DNA of 64,000 bases. It comes from Allochromatium humboldtianum. GTDB lineage: Bacteria; Pseudomonadota; Gammaproteobacteria; Chromatiales; Chromatiaceae. Position numbers and translations under genes: made by a program. Location: NCBI RefSeq assembly GCF_013385175.1, contig NZ_JABZEO010000002.1:310001-374000 (forward strand), written 5' to 3'. The notes below the pieces were generated by a model. The model had not been told where the DNA came from, made no database searches, and saw only the letters and a program-made list of their open reading frames with translations. How positions within the stretch are numbered: the stretch's first letter is position 1; each line of letters starts with the position of its first letter. Positions 58,152 to 64,000 of the stretch are shown in pieces.

Positions 58152-58442
58152 GAGTCCTCCGCTGCCCCTTTGGCGGATGGGGCGCTACTGCTTCGTTGGT
58201 GGGGAAACCGGAGGCCAATGATAATCGCAAGACGGCACGCTTTCCCGAGATTCCGAAGAGCGGCGGTTCGGACGCTTCCAACCGTCCAAGTGACGCCGTC
58301 GAGGGCCCTGGCCGGAGCTCGGCGCCCAATCCTTTGCATTGCCGTTCTCGTTCTGCGCCTCGGGCCGTCGGCGTGTCATACTGCCGCATCGATCACGCCC
58401 AACCAGACCTTACAGTTCGAGTCGCCCTGTATTCGAGTCGTC

Positions 58443-59285
58443 ATGAACCGCACCGTTTTCTTCGTTTCCGAGAGCACCGGCATCACCGCCGAGACCCTGG
58501 GCCACAGTCTGCTGTCGCAATTCGACACCGTCGAGTTCGAGCAGGTCTACATGCCCTATATCAACACCGAACTGCGCGCGCGCGCCCTGACCCAGCGCAT
58601 GCAGGAGGCGGCCGATCGCGATGGCGCGCGCCCGATCGTCTTCGCGACCATGATCGACGACGAGATCCGCGCCATCCTCAAGAACGGCAACTGCTTCTAT
58701 GTCGAGCTGTTCGAGGTCTTCGTCGATCCGCTGGCGCGCGAACTCGGGGTGCCGCCGAGCCTCAAGGCCGGCCGCAGTCACGCCATCACCAAGCCGAGCT
58801 ACTACACCAAGCGTATCGAGGCGATCAATTTCGCCATGTCCAACGACGACGGCATCCGTCCCGACAACTTCTATCGCGCCGATGTGGTGCTGACCGGGGT
58901 CTCACGCTCGGGCAAGACGCCGACCTGTCTCTATCTGGCCATGCACTATGGGCTGCGTGCGGCCAACTATCCGATCACCGAGGAAGACTTCGAGCGCGGC
59001 GACGTGCCGCAACTGCTCTACGACTGCAAGCACAAGCTCTTCGCGCTCACCATCGACCCGCAGCGCTTGCAGCTCATCCGCGAGGAGCGCCGTCCCGGCA
59101 GCCCCTATGCCTCGCTCAAGCGCTGCCAGGATGACATCCGGATGGCGCATCAGATCTACAAGCGCTTGCAGGCGCCCGTGCTCAACACCACTTCACAGTC
59201 GATCGAGGAGATCTCCTCGCAGATCGTCAAGGCGCTCAAGGAGGCCCAGGAGGGACGGAGTCCCGTGTTCACCGAGACGCTCTGA
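58443..59285 (+). CDS. ppsR: PEP synthase regulatory protein (bifunctional kinase/phosphorylase)
   Basis: ADP-dependent kinase and Pi-dependent phosphorylase that switches phosphoenolpyruvate synthase off and on. 280 residues, with MNRTVFFVSESTGITAETLGHSLLSQF at the start (family signature) and the P-loop VLTGVSRSGKTPTCLYLA. The following SLYLAMHYG and PITEEDFERG segments match the DUF299 family. ppsA, often divergent from it, is not in the window. The 291-base gap upstream (58152-58442), shared with divergent glgC, holds no gene I can support although a frame stays open through it. Confidence 0.94.
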   Translation: MNRTVFFVSESTGITAETLGHSLLSQFDTVEFEQVYMPYINTELRARALTQRMQEAADRDGARPIVFATMIDDEIRAILKNGNCFYVELFEVFVDPLARELGVPPSLKAGRSHAITKPSYYTKRIEAINFAMSNDDGIRPDNFYRADVVLTGVSRSGKTPTCLYLAMHYGLRAANYPITEEDFERGDVPQLLYDCKHKLFALTIDPQRLQLIREERRPGSPYASLKRCQDDIRMAHQIYKRLQAPVLNTTSQSIEEISSQIVKALKEAQEGRSPVFTETL

Positions 59286-59306
59286 AGCCGCTCCGAGGTC
59301 CGTCAC

Positions 59307-60161
59307 TTGAGTTTCATCGACAAGATCCATGCCTGTAACGCCTGGAATCCGGGCGATTTCGTGCCCCTGCTGCTCGACGGGGCGCGGGTCGGCTGGTTGC
59401 GCCGGAGTGCGTGCGACCATCTGCGCCGCTGGCCGGAGCAGTTCGCGGTCGAATCCGAGCGCGTGACCTGGGTCGGAGCGCCGGCCGAGTTCGCGGCACG
59501 TACCGCCGTGCTGGATACCATCTTCGACCGTCTAGCCGAAGAGGGCGTCGTCAGTCATCTGCATGGCGAACGCTATCCGCTGACCGCCGGCGCCCGTGAG
59601 CAGGCGTGTTGTCTGATCGACCGCGCCTGCGCGCCCTTTCTCGGCGCGCGCGCCTTCGGCCAGCACCTCAACGGCTATGTGCGCACCGCGCGCGGGATCG
59701 AGATGTGGATCGGCCGGCGTGCGGCCGATCGGCGTCACTATCCGCTCCATCTGGACAATCTGGTCGCGGGCGGGCTCCCGCATGAGCTGAGTCTGGTGGA
59801 TAATCTGCGCAAGGAATGCACTGAGGAGGCCGGGATACCGCGCGCGCTGGCCGATCGGGCGGTGGTGGTGGGAGCCATCACCTATTGCCGCGACTCGGCG
59901 GGGGGGCTCAAGCCGGACGTCATGTATTGCTACGATCTGGAACTGCCCGAAGACTTCGTTCCGGTCTGCACCGATGGCGAGGTCGAGTCCTTCCGGCGAT
60001 TGCCGCTCGCTGAGGTCGCCGCTCTGGTACGTGACACGGATGCGTTCAAGCTCAACTGCAATCTGACCATCATCGACTTCCTGGTCCGGCACGGTTTCAT
60101 CACGCCCGAGGAACCGGACTATCTGGAGATCCTGGCCGGACTGCGCGCGCCGCTGCCCTGA
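59307..60161 (+). CDS. Nudix hydrolase with DUF4743 N-terminal domain
   Basis: 284 residues. The N-terminal half resembles DUF4743 ([23 protein letters not shown]). The C-terminal half is a Nudix fold like that of yeast Tnr3, which acts on oxidised thiamine diphosphates. The Nudix helix reads [22 protein letters not shown], recognisable but divergent: the usual Arg is Lys, and the first Glu is shifted. The start is a TTG at 59307 with GAGG 9 bases upstream. It follows ppsR by 21 bases. Confidence 0.82.
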   Translation: MSFIDKIHACNAWNPGDFVPLLLDGARVGWLRRSACDHLRRWPEQFAVESERVTWVGAPAEFAARTAVLDTIFDRLAEEGVVSHLHGERYPLTAGAREQACCLIDRACAPFLGARAFGQHLNGYVRTARGIEMWIGRRAADRRHYPLHLDNLVAGGLPHELSLVDNLRKECTEEAGIPRALADRAVVVGAITYCRDSAGGLKPDVMYCYDLELPEDFVPVCTDGEVESFRRLPLAEVAALVRDTDAFKLNCNLTIIDFLVRHGFITPEEPDYLEILAGLRAPLP

Positions 60162-60216
60162 ACCGCCCCTGCAAACCTCTCCTGTCCACATCGCCCACGC
60201 GGAACGAATCGAACTC

Positions 60217-61455
60217 ATGAGCCAAACGAACACCCCCCAGCGACGCCAGACCCTGCCCGTGACCGTTGGGTCCGTGACCATCGGCGGCGGAGCGCCGATC
60301 GTCGTCCAGTCCATGACCAACACCGACACGGCCGATATCGATGCGACCGTGCGTCAGGTCGCCGAGCTGGCGCGCGCCGGATCCGAGATGGTGCGTCTGA
60401 CCGTCAACCACGAGTCGGCGGCCAGGGCGGTGCCGGCGATCCGCGAGGCGCTCGAGGCCCAGGGCTGCCATGTCCCGCTGGTGGGTGACTTCCATTTCAA
60501 CGGCCATCGGCTGCTGACCGACTATCCCGAGTGCGCCCTGGCCCTGGCCAAGTACCGCATCAATCCGGGCAACGTCGGCAAGGGCGAGAAGAAGGACAGC
60601 CAGTTTGCGACCATGATCGAGCTGGCCTGCCGTTACGACCGTCCGGTGCGCATCGGGGTCAACTGGGGCAGTCTGGATCAGGAGGTCGTGGCGCGGATGA
60701 TGGACGAGAACGCCCGCGCGTCCCAGCCCAAGGACAGCGATCAGATCATGTACGAGGCCATGGTCGAGTCGGCGATCGGCAGCGCCGAGCGTGCGGTGCA
60801 ACTGGGTCTGCCGAAGGATCACATCATCCTGTCGTGCAAGATGAGCGGGGTGCAGGATCTGATCCGGGTCTATCGGATGCTGGCGGCGCGCGGCGACTAT
60901 GCGCTGCATCTGGGTCTGACCGAGGCCGGCATGGGATCGAAGGGCATCGTCGCCTCGACGGCCGCACTCGCCGTGCTGTTGCAGGAGGGCATCGGCGACA
61001 CCATCCGCGTCTCGCTCACCCCGGAGCCGGGCGAGTCGCGCACGCGCGAGGTGGTGGTGGCGCAGGAGATCCTGCAATCCATGGGCTTTCGCTCGTTCGC
61101 GCCCATGGTGACAGCCTGCCCCGGCTGCGGACGCACCACCAGCGACACCTTCCAGCATCTGGCCAAGGACATCCAGGGCTATCTGCGCGAGCAGATGCCG
61201 GAATGGCGCACCCGGTATCCGGGGATCGAGACCATGCAGGTGGCCGTGATGGGCTGCGTGGTCAACGGACCGGGCGAGAGCAAGCACGCCAACATCGGCA
61301 TCAGCCTGCCCGGCAGCGGCGAGCGCCCCGCCGCGCCCGTCTATGTCGACGGCGAGAAGGTCGCCACCCTCAAAGGCGAGGGCATCGCCGAGCAGTTCAA
61401 GCGCATGGTCGATGAGTACATCGAGTCGCGCTATGGGCGCGGCACTGGAGCCTGA
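60217..61455 (+). CDS. ispG: 4-hydroxy-3-methylbut-2-en-1-yl diphosphate synthase
   Basis: 4Fe-4S enzyme of the MEP isoprenoid pathway, supplying carotenoid, bacteriochlorophyll tail and quinone precursors. The 412-residue protein has [31 protein letters not shown], and the cluster cysteines in [15 protein letters not shown] and [14 protein letters not shown]. Full length. It ends before a strong hairpin at 61494. Confidence 0.96.
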   Translation: MSQTNTPQRRQTLPVTVGSVTIGGGAPIVVQSMTNTDTADIDATVRQVAELARAGSEMVRLTVNHESAARAVPAIREALEAQGCHVPLVGDFHFNGHRLLTDYPECALALAKYRINPGNVGKGEKKDSQFATMIELACRYDRPVRIGVNWGSLDQEVVARMMDENARASQPKDSDQIMYEAMVESAIGSAERAVQLGLPKDHIILSCKMSGVQDLIRVYRMLAARGDYALHLGLTEAGMGSKGIVASTAALAVLLQEGIGDTIRVSLTPEPGESRTREVVVAQEILQSMGFRSFAPMVTACPGCGRTTSDTFQHLAKDIQGYLREQMPEWRTRYPGIETMQVAVMGCVVNGPGESKHANIGISLPGSGERPAAPVYVDGEKVATLKGEGIAEQFKRMVDEYIESRYGRGTGA

Positions 61456-61493
61456 ACCAGCGTTCGACGATGGATCATCCCGTCCTGTTCGAG

Positions 61494-61518
61494 CCCCTCT
61501 CCCCTTGCGGGAGAGGGG
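61494..61518. terminator. G/C-run hairpin downstream of ispG
   Basis: CCCCTCTCCC (61494-61503) and GGGAGAGGGG (61509-61518) form a perfect 10-bp stem with a 5-base loop, followed by GTTGGGGAGAGGGGGAG. This type of sequence recurs in many proteobacterial genomes between genes. It probably serves as a terminator for ispG and/or the convergent DUF349 gene, and may be a REP-like dispersed element. Confidence 0.6.
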
Positions 61519-61567
61519 TTGGGGAGAGGGGGAGAATGAACCGCAATGGCTTGGTCGTTCCGGCCCC

Positions 61568-64000
61568 TTACTCGGGGACCAGCGCCGCCCTGACGCGCTC
61601 GAAACGTTGTTCGAGCGCCGGATCACGCGGAGCCGGACCGAGCAGATACCAGTCGTCGAGCAGCCGCAGACCGCTTTGGAGCGAATCCTCCTCGCCCTCG
61701 CTCAATCGCTCGGCCAGACGCGCGACCTGGAGTTCCAGGCGCTGCTGAGCGAATTCGGGCGGGGTCTCGACACCGGCGGCGATTTCGAGCTGGAGGCAGA
61801 GCTGGGCGCGTTGCCGGCCATTGTCGGCGAACGACTGGCGCAGGCTGTCCAGTTCGGCCTCGTCCCCGAGTGCTTGCAGAGCACGCTCGAAGCGGGCCGT
61901 GATCGCGCGCTGAAGACCGGAATCCGCTTGCACCGGCAACTCCGCCCACTCACGACGCAGCCCTTCGGGATCGAGTCCATCGCTCCGTCTCTCGATCAGC
62001 GCCAGTTCCAGACGTTCGCAGAACGCCGCCAGACGCTCCAGATGTTCGAGCGCGGCTAGTCTCAGTCCTCGCTCGGCGATCTGCCGACGGCGCTCCAGCG
62101 TCTCGCGGCACGCCTGCCAGCGGCGCGCGATCTGGGCCGCCGCCTGACGGGGCGCCGGCAACGACTCAGCCTCGCGCCAGCGCGCGATCAGGTCGCGCTG
62201 GGCGGCGGCCAGGTGCTTGGGATCGTGCTCGCCGGCGGCCAGACGTTCGGCCTCCTCGCACAGCGCCTCGCGCAGCGCCAGATGCTCGGCCAGGTCCTGG
62301 GCATGGGCCTGCCGGCGCACGGCGCGACGCTCGAAGACGGCGTCACAGGCGGCGCGGAACTCGCGCCAGAGTCGGTTCTCGTCCTTCTGGCGCGCCGGCA
62401 CCGTGGTGTGCCATTCGCGTTGCAGCGCTTTGGTCTGTTCGATGGCCGCTTCCAGGTCCGGAGTCTCGACCAGGGCCTGGACGCGCGCGATGAGGTCGCG
62501 CTTCAGGGCCTGATTGCGCTGACGCTCGGCGTCCAGATGGCGGTCGAGGATACGCAGCGACTGGTGGAAGCGACGTTCGAGCGCTTTGCGCACGCGCCCC
62601 TCGGTCGGGCCGATGGCGGCCCAGGCCTGACGCATCTCGCGCTCGGCGTGCAGCGTCTTCTTCCAGTCCACGCGCTCCCAGTCGACTTGGGCGACGAAGG
62701 CTTCGAGCTGCTCACAGAGCCGTTCGCGGGTCAGACGGTTGGTCTCGCGCTCGGCGGCCTGGGCCTCGATGAAGGGGCGACAGCGCTCGTAGACGCGCTC
62801 GGAAGCGGCATGGAAGCGATCCCAGAGCGCCTGATTGGCCGGGGAGCCGGCCTTGTCGAGTCCTTTCCAGTCCATCTGAAGGGCGTGCAGCCGCTCGGCG
62901 AGCACGGCCGGCGCCGGATCTTCCGAGGCGAGCAGCGATTCCATCTCGGTGCAGAGCATCTCGCGATGCTGGTCGGCGCCCCAGCGGCGCCATTGCTGGA
63001 GCTCGCGCAGACGCGGCGCCAGGGCGCGCAGACGGCGGTTGAAATCGGCGGCCTGATTGGGTTCGATGCCGCTCGACTGGATGAGTTCGAGCGCCGACAG
63101 CAGGCTCTGATGCAGCGGGTCGGCCTGCTTGAGTTCGCCCTCGGCCAGATGGGCCTCAAGCTCGGCGAGCCGCTCGGGGAATTGACGCAGACGCTGCTCG
63201 GCGTGCTTGCGCTGGGTGCGCAGACGCGATTCCAGGCGTTCGGCGAGCGATTGGAAGGCCAGCGCCGGTTCGGCATCGGTCCAGCGCGCGGCCAGTGCAC
63301 GCCCCTGGTCGAGCAGACGGCGTACCTGTTTGTGGTCGAGCGGCTTGGAGGCGCCGAGCAGTGCTGTGATCTGGACGCTCGTCTGCTCCAGACGTTCGAG
63401 TTCACGCGGGTCGGCCGGACGTGCGACTGGCGCGGTTTCGGGCAGATCGACAGGACTGTCGCTCGTCTCGTGCGTTTGGCCATCCGGCTCACTCTGAGGG
63501 GCGTTCGGCTCGGCCGGCTGTGACTCGGCAGGCTGGAGCACGGCGGCGTGCGCCTCGGTCTCGGCTTGCCGCTTGGCCTGCTCCTCGATGTGAGCGGCGT
63601 GGGCGTCGAGGAAACGCGCCCGTTCGCGCTCGAAGCGGATCCGGTATTCCGGCTCGGCCTCGTCCTGGAGTGCGCTCCACTGCCGTTCGAGATGGTCGAG
63701 CAGGGCGCGATCCTGGTTCCAGTTGGCCAGCCGACCGAGACGCTCGACCTGGGCGCAGAGTTCCTCGCAGCGCTCGCGCACGATCCGCGGGCGTTCCTCG
63801 CGTTCGGCGATCAGGCGAAGCTTCTCGCGGGCCATCCGGTAGACGCGCTTGTCCTTCTTGCCGATGCGTCGCGTGACCTCTTCGAGCGCGGCCTTGTCGT
63901 CGAGGCGTTCGAGCGCGCGGGCGCGATGGGCGGCCAGGGCGTCGTGGATGGCGCACTCGACGAGCACGGCTGGATCATCGATCTGCTCGATGGCCGCGAG
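61568..64000 (-). CDS. large DUF349-domain helical protein, 5' end cut by window edge
   Basis: 810 residues are visible and the frame remains open to base 64000, so the true start lies outside. The chain is almost wholly helical, rich in Glu, Arg, Ala, Gln and Leu, with many Trp-containing DUF349 repeats (WKGLDKAGSPANQALWDRFHAAS, REWHTTVPARQKDENRLWREFRAA, RQAWAAIGPTEGRVRKALERRF). Proteins of this family in gammaproteobacteria are around 900 residues and poorly understood. No membrane segments are seen. It is convergent with ispG. Confidence 0.88.
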   Translation of the reverse strand, partial: LAAIEQIDDPAVLVECAIHDALAAHRARALERLDDKAALEEVTRRIGKKDKRVYRMAREKLRLIAEREERPRIVRERCEELCAQVERLGRLANWNQDRALLDHLERQWSALQDEAEPEYRIRFERERARFLDAHAAHIEEQAKRQAETEAHAAVLQPAESQPAEPNAPQSEPDGQTHETSDSPVDLPETAPVARPADPRELERLEQTSVQITALLGASKPLDHKQVRRLLDQGRALAARWTDAEPALAFQSLAERLESRLRTQRKHAEQRLRQFPERLAELEAHLAEGELKQADPLHQSLLSALELIQSSGIEPNQAADFNRRLRALAPRLRELQQWRRWGADQHREMLCTEMESLLASEDPAPAVLAERLHALQMDWKGLDKAGSPANQALWDRFHAASERVYERCRPFIEAQAAERETNRLTRERLCEQLEAFVAQVDWERVDWKKTLHAEREMRQAWAAIGPTEGRVRKALERRFHQSLRILDRHLDAERQRNQALKRDLIARVQALVETPDLEAAIEQTKALQREWHTTVPARQKDENRLWREFRAACDAVFERRAVRRQAHAQDLAEHLALREALCEEAERLAAGEHDPKHLAAAQRDLIARWREAESLPAPRQAAAQIARRWQACRETLERRRQIAERGLRLAALEHLERLAAFCERLELALIERRSDGLDPEGLRREWAELPVQADSGLQRAITARFERALQALGDEAELDSLRQSFADNGRQRAQLCLQLEIAAGVETPPEFAQQRLELQVARLAERLSEGEEDSLQSGLRLLDDWYLLGPAPRDPALEQRFERVRAALVPE

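Noticed and set aside
57051-58442. Plus-strand frame running antisense through glgC and into ppsR as if one 744-residue fusion
   Set aside because: Only the part from 58443 matches a family (PpsR). The upstream part is the antisense of glgC.
61494-61530. G/C-rich repeat as a CRISPR or IS end
   Set aside because: Single hairpin with no spaced repeats and no associated gene; fits a common intergenic terminator/REP-like element.

Overview
The window is GC-rich chromosomal DNA from a gammaproteobacterium, most likely a purple sulfur bacterium (Chromatiaceae, Allochromatium/Thiocystis type). This rests on gene content: an Rnf complex, a cyanobacterial-type bidirectional Hox hydrogenase, an XrtD-type exosortase fused to EpsI, an Mrp-like and a Hyf/Ehr-like membrane complex, glycogen synthesis, and the miaB-phoH-ybeY-corC order of gammaproteobacteria. 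No rRNA, tRNA or CRISPR array was seen.

Layout. 1-8 kb: an AmpG-like permease (cut by the left edge), malic enzyme, the exosortase, a CorB-type CBS membrane protein and RdgC. 8-11 kb: rnfABC without rnfDGE. 11-16 kb: a DUF900 hydrolase, an MFS protein and an arsR-arsC-acr3 arsenic operon. 16-22 kb: SulP transporter plus stress protein, a zinc-ribbon methyltransferase, a Uma2 nuclease-fold protein and MoaA. 21.5-32.7 kb: a tightly coupled minus-strand operon for an Mrp-like cation/proton antiporter with four ND5/NuoLMN-type subunits. Between the third and fourth of these sits an IscB element with its likely omega-RNA and both element-end hairpins.

33-36.7 kb: miaB-phoH-ybeY-corC on the plus strand. 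36.7-51.2 kb: a long minus-strand series made of hoxEFUYH-hoxW, phoU, a DUF389 gene and hyfBCEFG-like genes. Two small genes with a toxin/immunity look are inserted, with overlapping stops and starts, between hoxF and hoxU. The HyfG-like protein has lost the [NiFe] cysteine motifs and no NuoB-like small subunit is nearby, so this is an energy-converting-hydrogenase-related (Ehr) complex rather than a hydrogenase. 51.2-64 kb: pssA, a Spy-like chaperone, a PH-domain protein, a hybrid sensor kinase, an L,D-transpeptidase-like protein, glgC, ppsR, a Nudix protein, ispG and a large DUF349 protein cut by the right edge.

Theme. Much of the window handles membrane energy: Rnf (ferredoxin/NAD), Hox (H2/NAD), Ehr-like and Mrp-like complexes (ion translocation). 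The strongest candidates for unusual biology are the IscB/omega-RNA element that splits the Mrp-like operon, the toxin/immunity-like pair inside the hox operon, and the hydrogenase-less Ehr-like complex.
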